In this document: positions 33,664 to 42,712 of the stretch, in pieces | How positions within the stretch are numbered: the stretch's first letter is position 1 | Layout of the letters: each line of letters opens with the position of its first letter | DNA from: an uncultured Bacteroidota bacterium | GTDB taxonomy: Bacteria; Bacteroidota; Bacteroidia; Bacteroidales; P3 | Assembly: GCA_902790215.1 (NCBI GenBank) | Contig: CADAQX010000005.1 | Span: forward strand, 1 to 64,000 | Reading direction: 5' to 3' | DNA length: 64,000 bases | Program-made: the position numbers and the translations under genes | The notes under the pieces: generated by a model | Database searches by the model: none | Told to the model about the DNA's origin: nothing | What the model saw: only the letters and a program-made list of their open reading frames with translations

Positions 33664-34187
33664 GGTGTTGTGCTTTCTTTTGGTGAAACGATGCGGGATA
33701 GAAGCCTGAGGCTTGCAAACGAGTTCCAGAGCCTTTCGAGGCAATCCTGCCGCGGGACCCACAGGGCTTGGGCAATGTCCTCCTCCGTCTGCGGACGGGG
33801 TTGCAGCCGCTGTGCCTCCATGGCGAACCATGAGGTCTGCTTCAGGTGCCAGCCTCCGTACTTGTCGTAGATGTGGTAAGTCTTTGTTATCAGGCGGCCT
33901 GTATCGGTGGGACGGATGCCGGTCTCTTCCTCCACTTCGCGCAGGGCTGCCTGTACAAGGGTCTCGCCGGGTTCCACCATGCCTTTGGGCAGGTCCCAGC
34001 GTCCTTGGCGGTAAATCATCAGGCAGTCGCCCTCGGGAGAAACCACCATCCCGCCGGCGGCTTTCACAAAGCGGTAGCGGGCTGCAAGATAGTCGGCCAA
34101 GTGCCTGGCACCCCGATGTTGCCAGACCCATACGTCGCGCCCCTCGGCAAGCCGGGCGAAGCAGTCGTCGAGCTGAAGGTCGTTCAT
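33660..34187 (-). CDS. NUDIX hydrolase
   Basis: About 175 aa from ATG 34187; the frame is open to 34334 but the extra residues are not protein-like. The Nudix box GMVEPGETLVQAALREVEEETGI is complete. 'WDLPKG' precedes it and 'WFAMEAQRLQPRPQTEEDI' follows. It hydrolyses nucleoside diphosphates linked to another group; the substrate is unknown. It overlaps dprA. Confidence 0.88.
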   Translation of the reverse strand: MNDLQLDDCFARLAEGRDVWVWQHRGARHLADYLAARYRFVKAAGGMVVSPEGDCLMIYRQGRWDLPKGMVEPGETLVQAALREVEEETGIRPTDTGRLITKTYHIYDKYGGWHLKQTSWFAMEAQRLQPRPQTEEDIAQALWVPRQDCLERLWNSFASLRLLSRIVSPKESTTP

Positions 34188-34330
34188 GGGTAAACAGCCG
34201 TTTGGCACCTGCGCCGAGCCTTGCAGCGCAGCGGGGCAAAAGTGCATGAGAGAGTCTTGACAGGCGATAATCATAATGCAATATAACGCGGCGGCCGCTC
34301 TTTTATTGTGGCAGAATCCGGCCTGATTTA

Positions 34331-34400
34331 TCACAAATCGGTCATTAGGATTTATGCCAGATTAATATTTGTGTCGGGCAGATTGACCCGCACGAGTTTG
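34331..34400. mobile_element. left half of the MITE-like element (copy 3, decayed)
   Basis: CACAAATCGGTCATTAGG, TTTATGCCAGATTAATATTTGT and a diverged GGGCAGATTG block match the left 70 bp of the copies at 4539 and 48737. The right end is missing and a word array follows directly. Confidence 0.7.
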
Positions 34401-34464
34401 GAGGTAAGAAATAAGAGCCAGGAGCTGAGGCATACAATCCTGGTTCTTAACTCTTATCTCTTAC
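34401..34464. repeat. inverted word array (GAGGTAAGAAATAAGAG set)
   Basis: GAGGTAAGAAATAAGAGCC and GGTTCTTAACTCTTATCTC arms around a CTGAGGCATACAATC loop. Confidence 0.85.
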
Positions 34465-34476
34465 TTTGCTCTCTGC

Positions 34477-34706
34477 CGCTTCGCGCGGAATTTACTTTTT
34501 ATTCTGTGAGGGGTAACGTCAACTTTCGTCAGTTTTCCGATATTGTCACATATTTGTCCCCAACGTTCCTCAGTGTGCTTTCAGGACCTGGTGTTGCGTC
34601 GTTCTTTGTCATATCGTTTTTCTATATGTTTCCCTCATTTTTCCCTTTCTGAAACGGAGAAAGAGTGGAAAACGATCGAATAACGATCGAATAAATGACG
34701 ACGCTT
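34477..34706 (-). repeat. 230-bp dispersed element, copy B (inverted)
   Basis: Reverse complement aligns to 24825-25063 end to end. Shared blocks include ATTTATTCGATCGTT, GGGAAACATAT, AAAAACGATATGA, CACTGAGGAACG and AATTCCGCGCGAA. It lacks the GGCGTAAGGT triplication of copy A. Sequence 34707-34864 after it has no gene or repeat I recognise. Confidence 0.8.
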
Positions 34707-34864
34707 GATGGTTTCTACATATCGGGTAGGTCCTATCAAGAGCGCGTGTACTTCTGTGGCGAAGGGTTAGACTTTCTCGGCCACGTCATGTCATGTGGCA
34801 ACTGGGAATGTAACCCTAATGATATGCATGGGCTGTAAAATGCTGGCATGCAGTGGCGGATAAA

Positions 34865-34900
34865 AAGAGAAGGATGTCCGCGCGGCGGCGGACATCCTTC
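34865..34900 (-). terminator. terminator of the giant secreted protein gene
   Basis: Perfect 12-bp stem AAGGATGTCCGC / GCGGACATCCTT, followed on the minus strand by CTCTTTTTAT. It lies 21 bp downstream of the stop at 34922. Confidence 0.85.
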
Positions 34901-34921
34901 AGGAGAGTGCCCCGGGAGGGG

Positions 34922-37900
34922 TTATTTGATGACAAGTTTTTTGACAAACGTGTCGCCTGCGCAGCTGACGCGCACAAAGTAGGTGCCCTGAGCCAGGCGC
35001 GAGAGGTCGAGCTGTTGCGAGCACTGACCGTTGCAGGTGACGTCAATGACGTTGAGTGTGCGACCCTGCATGTCGAGCAGTGTGATGGAGGCGCGGCCTT
35101 CAACACCAGAGAACTGGACGGTGGCATGCTGCGACGTGGGGTTGGGTGAGATGGTAAAATTGTGGGGGTTGTCGATGTTGTCGATACCTATGGCGGGAGC
35201 GGTGGTGAAAGTGCCGCCCGATGTCCACACGCTCGACCACTCGTCGGCGCAGAGTGCCTGAACGTACACCTCATAGGCAATCTCGGGTTCAAGGTTCATG
35301 ATGGTGTAGGAAGTGGTGTAGGCGGTGTCGGTCATGCCGCTGCCTGCCGTCATGCCTTCATAGCCGTAGTTCACCAGCCAAGTGCCGTTGTTGTTGTCGC
35401 CTGCAGTCCACTGCACGAAGGCACTGCTCTGGGAAATGTTGGAGACGGTGACGTCCTCAACGGGCTGGCACAGGTCGGTGGTGACGGTGAGCGTGTCGCT
35501 CGGGTCGCTGATGACGATGCCTCCGCCGCAGAGCGTGCTGACAGTGATATTATAGGTGAATCCCGATGTCAGTCCTTCTATGGTGAAGGGGTGTGCCGAG
35601 GTGGTGATGAACGTGTCGACGACGGTGTTGAACAGGTGTATCTGCCAAGGGTTGGTGTCGGTTTCGGCAGTCCAGTCAATCTGGATGTCGAAGCCGCCTA
35701 TGGCAAGTGCCTGCAGGTTGGTCGGGGTGTGGCAGGGCAGGGTGTCGGTGACAAACTGTCCGGACAGCCAGTCGGAGTAGGTGACACTGTCGCAGATCTG
35801 TCGGATGCTGTACAGGTAGGTAGTGGCGGGCATGAGGCTGTCGAGGCGGTAGGAGTTGGTGTTGACGCGCACGGCTTCGGGCCAGACGGGCTCGGAAGCC
35901 GGCTTGACGGCTATTTCGTATTCGGTCATGCCGCCGTCCCACACGATTTCAGCTGTGGTGTAGGTGGTGGTGATGTGGTCGAGTTCCGGCTGGTGGCAGG
36001 TGCGGTCGCCGCAAGTGACCAGGCGCATCAGGTTGCGGAATTGGGTGCGGGTGCCTGCCGCGGGGGAGTGAATGTCGATGGCGCTGCCGGTGCTATAGGA
36101 GTAGAGCGAAGTGTAGTCGTCCATCAGGTTGACCCGTTTGGCCGCATATCCGCCGTAGTATTCCTGGCTGCCGGTGCGGACAACGGCGACAATCACGTTC
36201 CGGTGACCGTCCCATACAAAGGCCGAGTCGAAGGTGAAGCGGTTCCAGCCCGGCGTCATGTTCATGCTGCCTGCGTAGTAGGGTATGAGGTCGTAGCCCG
36301 ACTGCCAGTCGGTTGTCGAGGCAAACTCGCTCTTGGTGGTGTGGCAGAGGTAGATGGTGCAGTTTTCGGCGTTGGAGATGGCGTTGTTGGTGTAGAAGTC
36401 GATGGCGTCGATCATCACCAAGTCCTGCATCGAGGCAGAGTCGATAATCTGCTGGGAGTAAGTGTGCATGTAGTATTCGTAGAAGGGCAGGTAGCTGTAG
36501 TCGCTGGAGTAAACCTCTATTCCGACGGTGTCGACCTCGGAATTGTCGCAGAGTTCGGTGCGGAAGGTTCCGTCGACCACAGAGCTGCTGTCGGTCGAGT
36601 CACAGACGGCTATGAGCTGATACTCGTAGGCAGTGTTCTGTGTGAGGCCGGTGAGCGTCACGCTGTTGGTGTAGAGGTTCATGGTGGTGAAATCCGATGT
36701 ACTGCCATAGGGACGATAGCTGAATTGGAATTCAGGAGCGGAGGAAGTCCAGGAGAGCGTGGCATCAGTGGTTGTGGAAGTGAAATACACGTCGGTCGGC
36801 GGTGTGCAGTGGGTGATATGGGTGAGGGTGATATCGTCCACATAGGCATACCATACCACTGTTCCGCGGTCGGCCTTGATGGCCACGTAGGCGCCGTTGC
36901 CTGTGTAGCTCTCGAAGGTGGTGGTGTACTCGGTCCATGTGGTGCCGGAATGGTGGATGGTGTCAATTCCTACAAATGTATTGATGTCGGTCGGGTCGGT
37001 GAGCACGCCCACTTTGAAGACAGGAGAGTAGGTGGTGGAAGAGGCTTTGGTCCAGAAGGAGAGCACGAGCGAGCGTGTGGGTGCCACATTGGTGTCCACT
37101 TCGGGCAGCACGATGCACTGGTAGTCGCCATAGGTGTTGAGGGTTGTGGCGTCGTACCAGTAGAGGCCTTTGGTGCCGCTGGGGGTGTGGTTGTAGGTGG
37201 TGGAGGAGTTGACGTAGGGATAGCCGAAGTAGGTGGTGCCGTTGTTGAGTCGGTTCCAGCAGTAGGCAAAGGTGTTGAGGGTGGTCGAGCCAGTGGGTTC
37301 ATCCTCGAAGTCCTGGACATAGGGGAATGTGTTGATGGCTGCGCAGCCGGTGCGGATCACCACGGGGAAACTCCACTGGCTGGTGTCGGTGGCTGAGCAG
37401 ATGCCGCGCACTTGTACGGTGTAGGGTGTGTTGCTGTTGAGCCCTGTCAGGCTGACGTGGTTGACAGTGGTGGTGATGGTGGTGTCGTATTCGGACGCGT
37501 GGTAGATATGCACCTGGTAGGTGTTGACGCTGGAATCGTTGTCCCAGTAGATGTCGAAGCTGTTGGCGGACACGTTGCTGTCGGTTACATGTGCCGGACG
37601 TGAGCAGTTGGGTGTCACGAAGAGCTCGATGTCATCCACGTAGCTGTACCAGTAGGCTGTGGGACGGAATGACTTGAGGGCTGCGTAGCGGCCTGTGCCG
37701 GTGTAGGAGGCAAAAGAGGTCTCGAAGCCTTGCCATTCGAGGATGTTCTGGACGTGCACGGTGTCGATGGGCACAAAGGAGTCGGCCGAGTCGGGGTTGT
37801 CCATGACGCCCACTACAAACACGGGATGGTAGCTGACGCTGGTTGGACGTGCCCAGAACAACAGCGAGGTGTTGGCGATGTTGTAGCTGCCACCCAGTTC

Positions 37901-40900
37901 GGGCAGCGAGACGATGGTGTAGTCGGGATAGGTTGTTGCAGAGGCTCCGTACCAGTAGAGGTAGTTGGCTCCGCTGTGCGCTGTGGTGGCGTTGCTGTTG
38001 ACGTAGGGGAAGTAGTTGGTGGTGGCGCCGGGAGCCTGGGTGCGGTACCAGCAGTAGGGGAAGGGTGCGTCAGTGCCGGTGGCTGCTCCTTCAAATCCGT
38101 AGGTGAAGGGGAGTGTGGTGAGTGCATCGCATTCCGTGCGTATGTTCTCGGACACAGCATCGCTGCTGTCGATTCCGCAGATGCCACGGATGGTTATCGT
38201 ATAGGGGGTGTTGGGCTGCAGACTACCGATGCTGAAAGTGGTGTCGTAGGTGTAGAATTGCGCGTTGCTAAGTGTGCCGCCGTTGATTTCGACTATGTAT
38301 TCGGCAGAGGTTCCTGTCCAGACAATGTTGGCACTGTCGGTTGTGGCCTCGGCGCTCAGGATGACGGGCGGCGGGCAGGGTGAGTATTCGAGTGTGATTT
38401 CATCTACATAGGCATACCAGTAAGTATAGGTACCTTCGGTAGAGCTCACGTCACGGATGGCTACATAGGAGCCGGTGCCGGTGTAGTTACTCAGGGAGCC
38501 AATCAGTTCGTTCCAGTTGTCAGTGCCGTCGGTGGTTACAGTCTGGCAGGGGACAAAAGTGCTGTCGTCTGTCGGGTCGGTCATCACACCCACGGCAAGT
38601 GTGGGAACATAGGAGGTGCTTGTTGCTTTAACCCACATCTTCACCACAATGTTCTGGATGGAGTAGGTGCTGGGTATTTCGGGTGACACCAGTGTGGTGT
38701 AGTAGTTGACGGGGACGTGGCCGCTTGTGGTGGGGTGGAACCAATAGGCGCAGCGAGTGCCGAGGTGCTGGTACGATGCTGTGCTGGATACGTAAGGATA
38801 GTAGGCCGTTGGGTTGGTGGTGATGTAGTTCCAGCAGGGAATCTCGGGCGCAATCGTGGTGCTGGAGACGTTCACTTCTTCCCAGTCAAAGGTGTAGGGC
38901 AGTGAGTCTAACGGCAGGCAATGGGTGCGGAAGCTGTAGCGCAGGGGTTCGGCCACGCCGCCTTCGAAGCAGGTGGGCAGAATCCATACGTCATACTCCG
39001 TGTTGGGCTGGAGATTATAGAGTGAATACATTGTGTCGCTGGCAGGATAGGAAGAACTGTCTTGGTAGTCGAATCCCGCGATGCCATAATAGATTTGCCA
39101 TGAGGAGGCAAGGGTGTCAGTCCAGTGTATGTCGGCAGAGGAGGTAGTGATATTGTCCACATACACATCATTCACCCTCGGGCAGTCGGGAATGAGCTGC
39201 AGACTCACCTGGTCTATATAGAAATAGCGGTAGGTGGTGGCGTTGCGGTGGGCCATAAAGGCCAGATGACTGCGGCCGGCGGGGGCATTGTATAGGTTTA
39301 TCTCGTGCAGGGCGGGACGAGTGGTGTTGACATACACCGAGTCGAATGCCACAAAGGTGCTGGCATCGTTGGGATCGGACACAGTGCCGAGATAGAGATA
39401 GTCATAGTAGGAGGCACTGCTTGTCGATGCGTAGAAACTCAGGCGCAGCTGGCTGAGCATGGCCTCGTTGGTATCGACTTCGGGCAATACCAAGCACTCA
39501 TATGTGGGCATGCCTGAGGTGGTTGTGGTGGCAGGGGGCAGATAAACATAGATGTATTGTCCGTTGCCGCCATAGGCATAGGTTGTGCCGGAGGTGATGT
39601 AGGGATAGTAGTTGAGGTATGTGCCTGAACCGTCGCTGAGGAAATGCCAGCAGGGATGTGACGTGCGGACACCGGTGGAGCAGCTCTCGAAGTCTTCCTC
39701 CCAAGGCAGTAGTCTGATTTTGCCACAGTCTGTGGTGAAGGTGATTTCATTCCACTGGCCTGCCGTGGCGCAGTAGGAGCGCAGGTAGAGCGTATAGCTG
39801 GTGTTGGGTGTCAGTCCGGTGAACGTCAGTGTGGTGTCGGGGGTTGAATGGGCTATGGTGTCAATCGCCGGAAATCTCCATTGATAGAACGAGGCATTCG
39901 TGCTCAGCCAGGTGAATGAGGCCGAGGTGTCGGTGATGACACTCTCCGTAACGGACGGACGGATGCAGCTCTCAAAATCCAGCACGATATCGTCCACATA
40001 GGCATAGTATGATGTACCGCTGGAGGGCGTTGCGGTCATCAAGGCCACATAGCGCCCATTGCCCGTGTAGTTGCTCAGCGGCACGATGAATTGGGAATGG
40101 GTTGTGGAGTTGGTCGTCACTGTGTCGCAGGCAACGAAAGAGTTCACGTTGTAGGGGTCGCTCATTACGCCCACTACCAAGCGGGGGAAGTAGGTGGTGC
40201 TTGACGAGCGCATCCAGAATTTCATAACCACGCTTTGCATATCCACTGTGTCGCCTAAGCGTGGCATGATGATGCCGCTCTTTTTGGGGTAGTTGGCCGT
40301 GGAGGTATAGTAGAAATAGAAGCTGTGGGTGCCTGTGTGGGCATAGCTTGCAGTTGAACTAAGGTAGGGGTAACCCTTATAGTTTGCACTATTGGCGTCG
40401 TTGAAGTGACCCCAGCAGGGCAGCTCAGGGGGAGTGCTGGCTGAACCGAAGGTGGTGGCGCTGTCGAGGTCGAAGGAGTAGGGGAACGTGTAAATCTCGG
40501 GGCAGCTTGTGCCGGGTACATGTATGTGGTAGGTGGAAATCAGACTGCTCGATGTTGTGCACAAGGCGCGCACGACAAACTCATATTGTCCGTTGGCAAA
40601 CAGGTTTCTTATCGTGTAGCTGTTGGTGATGACGGTGTCGATGTGTGCCCATCCCGATGTGGTGCCGAGGGTGTCCCATGCCACCTCGTAGGCGGCTGCG
40701 GTGCCGCCCCAGGCAAGGGTCACGGTGGTGTCGGTGAGGCGGTCAACCACCAGATTCTCGGGAGCGGGGCAGTCGTGCGGCACAATAGAAATGTCGTCAA
40801 TCATAAGCGGAGGGTTTTCACCTATGTTGCCGTCGTTCAACCACATGACAGCCAAGCGGTAGGCGCCCGGTGTGGTGATAGTGAAAGTCTGGGTGTGGTA

Positions 40901-41461
40901 GCGCATTTCCGCACTGCCTGAAAGAGGACGGTTTCCGTTGAGCGAGATGCACACGTTGGGCGTCAGCACGGCTCCCAGATACTGGCCGGGGATGCTGCTC
41001 GCGGTGTCCCAGCCTGTGGTGCTGGCCGTAAACACATACGTCGTCGGGGCAAGGATGACGCGCCCGAAGTCGTAAACGGTCTCACCCATGCAGTGCCACC
41101 AATAGCCCACGTCGTAAGTTCCCGCTGTGGGGAAATAGATGGTGGTGTAGGCGAACACGCGCGACTGCACATATGTGGAGTCGCCCGTAGTGGACGAACC
41201 GATTTTATAGGAGTTCGGCTGCCCGTTCTGAAACTGCTGAGTCACATACAGCGACTTGTGCCCACCGTAGGTGGTGTTCACCGCGGTGTCTAAGGCCAGG
41301 TAGTTGTAGCATGACCCGTTGACAAGAGTCCAATGAGAGTTCTGCACTTCGCTCTCAAAGTTGCAATGATAAGGCACTGTGTCCACGGTCGATTGTGCCC
41401 ACGAGACCGTCGGCAAAAGAATCAGCGCCAGCAAACAAAGCAAATAATTGTATTTACTCAT
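34922..41461 (-). CDS. giant type IX secreted protein with alternating FN3 and jelly-roll (choice-of-anchor-like) domains
   Basis: A 2179-aa protein: signal peptide (MSKYNYLLCLLALILLPTVSWAQ), a variant first jelly-roll domain, then five similar units of about 280-300 residues. Each unit has a domain opening with 'PY.FD/E...PCW', containing 'YPY.SS.T.Y.HTG', 'VLPEVDT', 'VGVM.DP.D..TFV' and closing 'WYAYVDDI.L', followed by an FN3 domain ('ITW.G....Y'). More FN3 units and a C-terminal type A sorting domain follow ('ISPNPTSQHATVQFSG', 'LLDMQGR', 'YFVRVSCAGDTFVKKLVIK'). It should be exported by the type IX system and attached to the surface; probable adhesin or matrix protein. Confidence 0.93.
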   Translation of the reverse strand: MSKYNYLLCLLALILLPTVSWAQSTVDTVPYHCNFESEVQNSHWTLVNGSCYNYLALDTAVNTTYGGHKSLYVTQQFQNGQPNSYKIGSSTTGDSTYVQSRVFAYTTIYFPTAGTYDVGYWWHCMGETVYDFGRVILAPTTYVFTASTTGWDTASSIPGQYLGAVLTPNVCISLNGNRPLSGSAEMRYHTQTFTITTPGAYRLAVMWLNDGNIGENPPLMIDDISIVPHDCPAPENLVVDRLTDTTVTLAWGGTAAAYEVAWDTLGTTSGWAHIDTVITNSYTIRNLFANGQYEFVVRALCTTSSSLISTYHIHVPGTSCPEIYTFPYSFDLDSATTFGSASTPPELPCWGHFNDANSANYKGYPYLSSTASYAHTGTHSFYFYYTSTANYPKKSGIIMPRLGDTVDMQSVVMKFWMRSSSTTYFPRLVVGVMSDPYNVNSFVACDTVTTNSTTHSQFIVPLSNYTGNGRYVALMTATPSSGTSYYAYVDDIVLDFESCIRPSVTESVITDTSASFTWLSTNASFYQWRFPAIDTIAHSTPDTTLTFTGLTPNTSYTLYLRSYCATAGQWNEITFTTDCGKIRLLPWEEDFESCSTGVRTSHPCWHFLSDGSGTYLNYYPYITSGTTYAYGGNGQYIYVYLPPATTTTSGMPTYECLVLPEVDTNEAMLSQLRLSFYASTSSASYYDYLYLGTVSDPNDASTFVAFDSVYVNTTRPALHEINLYNAPAGRSHLAFMAHRNATTYRYFYIDQVSLQLIPDCPRVNDVYVDNITTSSADIHWTDTLASSWQIYYGIAGFDYQDSSSYPASDTMYSLYNLQPNTEYDVWILPTCFEGGVAEPLRYSFRTHCLPLDSLPYTFDWEEVNVSSTTIAPEIPCWNYITTNPTAYYPYVSSTASYQHLGTRCAYWFHPTTSGHVPVNYYTTLVSPEIPSTYSIQNIVVKMWVKATSTSYVPTLAVGVMTDPTDDSTFVPCQTVTTDGTDNWNELIGSLSNYTGTGSYVAIRDVSSTEGTYTYWYAYVDEITLEYSPCPPPVILSAEATTDSANIVWTGTSAEYIVEINGGTLSNAQFYTYDTTFSIGSLQPNTPYTITIRGICGIDSSDAVSENIRTECDALTTLPFTYGFEGAATGTDAPFPYCWYRTQAPGATTNYFPYVNSNATTAHSGANYLYWYGASATTYPDYTIVSLPELGGSYNIANTSLLFWARPTSVSYHPVFVVGVMDNPDSADSFVPIDTVHVQNILEWQGFETSFASYTGTGRYAALKSFRPTAYWYSYVDDIELFVTPNCSRPAHVTDSNVSANSFDIYWDNDSSVNTYQVHIYHASEYDTTITTTVNHVSLTGLNSNTPYTVQVRGICSATDTSQWSFPVVIRTGCAAINTFPYVQDFEDEPTGSTTLNTFAYCWNRLNNGTTYFGYPYVNSSTTYNHTPSGTKGLYWYDATTLNTYGDYQCIVLPEVDTNVAPTRSLVLSFWTKASSTTYSPVFKVGVLTDPTDINTFVGIDTIHHSGTTWTEYTTTFESYTGNGAYVAIKADRGTVVWYAYVDDITLTHITHCTPPTDVYFTSTTTDATLSWTSSAPEFQFSYRPYGSTSDFTTMNLYTNSVTLTGLTQNTAYEYQLIAVCDSTDSSSVVDGTFRTELCDNSEVDTVGIEVYSSDYSYLPFYEYYMHTYSQQIIDSASMQDLVMIDAIDFYTNNAISNAENCTIYLCHTTKSEFASTTDWQSGYDLIPYYAGSMNMTPGWNRFTFDSAFVWDGHRNVIVAVVRTGSQEYYGGYAAKRVNLMDDYTSLYSYSTGSAIDIHSPAAGTRTQFRNLMRLVTCGDRTCHQPELDHITTTYTTAEIVWDGGMTEYEIAVKPASEPVWPEAVRVNTNSYRLDSLMPATTYLYSIRQICDSVTYSDWLSGQFVTDTLPCHTPTNLQALAIGGFDIQIDWTAETDTNPWQIHLFNTVVDTFITTSAHPFTIEGLTSGFTYNITVSTLCGGGIVISDPSDTLTVTTDLCQPVEDVTVSNISQSSAFVQWTAGDNNNGTWLVNYGYEGMTAGSGMTDTAYTTSYTIMNLEPEIAYEVYVQALCADEWSSVWTSGGTFTTAPAIGIDNIDNPHNFTISPNPTSQHATVQFSGVEGRASITLLDMQGRTLNVIDVTCNGQCSQQLDLSRLAQGTYFVRVSCAGDTFVKKLVIK

Positions 41462-41481
41462 AAGGTGTGAATTTATTGTTT

Positions 41482-41535
41482 TAGGTTCTTTTGTTTAAAT
41501 GCAGACAGGAAAGAACCTGTTACCCTGCCTGCATT
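41482..41535 (-). promoter_or_regulatory. pseudoknot-capable leader of the giant protein mRNA
   Basis: On the minus strand AATGCAGGCAGG pairs with CCTGTCTGCATT (12 bp, one G-U), and AGGTTCTTT, inside that loop, pairs perfectly with AAAGAACCT further downstream. The stems interleave, so they form an H-type pseudoknot or alternate. The element lies about 20 bp before the start codon. Confidence 0.65.
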
Positions 41536-41552
41536 AACCGTTTTCGAGGGTG

Positions 41553-41560
41553 CAAATGTA
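41553..41560 (-). promoter_or_regulatory. -7 box (TACATTTG) for the giant protein
   Basis: TACATTTG on the minus strand gives a leader of about 87 nt containing the pseudoknot. Confidence 0.55.
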
Positions 41561-41870
41561 CAAAAACATATGTATTTTTTGCCTAAATAATTTCGATTTT
41601 ATGGTTATTTAACAGTGCTATGTGCTTTAATATGCAGTGTTTTAGTTTTGTATGAGATAGATTTTTTTGATTTCTTTTTGCTTGATTGATATTGTCAAAT
41701 CAATGTTTCGTAGGAGGCGTAGAGTTGTCTTTTTTTTGTTGGAAAAAGGTGTTGTTGTGTCGCAAGTGAGGCGCTGTAGTCACCGTGTCTGTCCGGTACG
41801 CTGAAAAGTGGAGGGAGGGGGTGCGACGGACTGTTTCAAAAAAAAATCATGCCAATCCAAAAATAATCCG
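41561..41870. other. AT-rich intergenic spacer without recognised content
   Basis: Spacer between the divergent giant-protein and pyrE promoters. I see T-runs and one TTGATTGATATTGTCAAATC stretch but no gene, array or clear hairpin. Confidence 0.5.
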
Positions 41871-41878
41871 TATCTTTG
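41871..41878 (+). promoter_or_regulatory. -7 box (TATCTTTG) for pyrE
   Basis: TATCTTTG ends 5 nt before the pyrE ATG at 41883, predicting a leaderless mRNA or use of the next ATG at 41901. Confidence 0.65.
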
Positions 41879-41882
41879 CGGT

Positions 41883-42539
41883 ATGATTACAAACAACGAC
41901 ATGGCCATTAAAATGGCAACTTTCTTACTGCAAGTCAAGGCAGTAAAACTCAACAACGAGCACCCCTTCACATGGGCGTCGGGTCGCAAATCGCCTATTT
42001 ATTGCGACAACCGCGTGACTCTTTCCTATCCCGAAATCCGCACCTTCATCCGTCAGCGCTTCGTCGATGTGGTGAACGAGAGCTGGGGCGACGTGGATGT
42101 CGTGGCCGGCGTGGCCACAGGCGGCATAGCCCAGGGTGCATTGGTAGCCCAGGAGCTGGGCAAACCCTTTGTGTATGTGCGTTCCGAGGCCAAATCCCAC
42201 GGCCTTACCAACCAGATAGAAGGCGAGATTCATGCCGGGCAGTCTGTGGTGGTGATTGAGGACCTGGTGTCCACGGGCAAGAGCAGCCTCATCGCCGTGC
42301 ATGCCCTGCGCGAGCGCGGCTGCGTGGTGAAAGGCATGGCGGCCATCTTCACCTACGGCCTTGCCGTGGCCGAGAAGAACTTTGCCGAGGCCGACGTGGA
42401 GCTGCGCACCCTCACCGACTACGACACGCTTATCGAGGCGGCATGCAAAGAGGAGTATATCCGTGCTGCCGACCAGGAGTCCCTTGCCAACTGGCGCAAG
42501 AACCCCGAGGCATGGAGCGATGCCCACATGAATGCATAA
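41883..42539 (+). CDS. pyrE: orotate phosphoribosyltransferase
   Basis: A 218-aa protein starting MITNNDMAIK. 'HPFTWASGRKSPIYCDNR' at 27-44 binds orotate, 'VRSEAKSHGLTNQIEG' is the flexible loop, and 'VVVIEDLVSTGKSS' at 122-135 is the PRPP motif. It makes OMP from orotate and PRPP in pyrimidine synthesis. The frame is open upstream to 41808 but that part precedes the promoter. Start at residue 7 (ATG 41901) is possible. Confidence 0.96.
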   Translation: MITNNDMAIKMATFLLQVKAVKLNNEHPFTWASGRKSPIYCDNRVTLSYPEIRTFIRQRFVDVVNESWGDVDVVAGVATGGIAQGALVAQELGKPFVYVRSEAKSHGLTNQIEGEIHAGQSVVVIEDLVSTGKSSLIAVHALRERGCVVKGMAAIFTYGLAVAEKNFAEADVELRTLTDYDTLIEAACKEEYIRAADQESLANWRKNPEAWSDAHMNA

Positions 42540-42540
42540 A

Positions 42541-42712
42541 ATTGAAAAGTGAAAAATGAAAATTCGTTAATTCGTAAATGTGTTAATTCGTTAGTCAAGG
42601 ACTCACACATTCTGAACTCGTTAATTCGTTAATTCTTGAGTCTTTGATGCGCCAAGGACTAACACGTTAACACGTTTACACATTCACACATTTAATCAGA
42701 CAATCAAGCAAT
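42541..42712. repeat. composite word array (GAATTAACACATTTACG and CAATCAAGC sets)
   Basis: Words TTCGTTAATTCGTAAATG, loop GTTAGTCAAGGACTCACAC, a second loop TTTGATGCGCCAAGGAC, then CACGTTAACACGTTTAC and ACAATCAAGCAATTTG. The TTG start of the next gene is at its very end. Confidence 0.88.

Noticed and set aside
32557-34281. 574-aa DprA
   Set aside because: Codons before 33663 are an antisense-like shadow of the NUDIX gene with no homology; the TTG overlapping the NUDIX stop gives the normal DprA length.
35162-37396. Plus-strand open frame of 744 codons
   Set aside because: It is the antisense of the giant secreted protein. The encoded sequence is G/V/A-rich without domains, and the sense strand has a signal peptide, repeated domains and a sorting tail.
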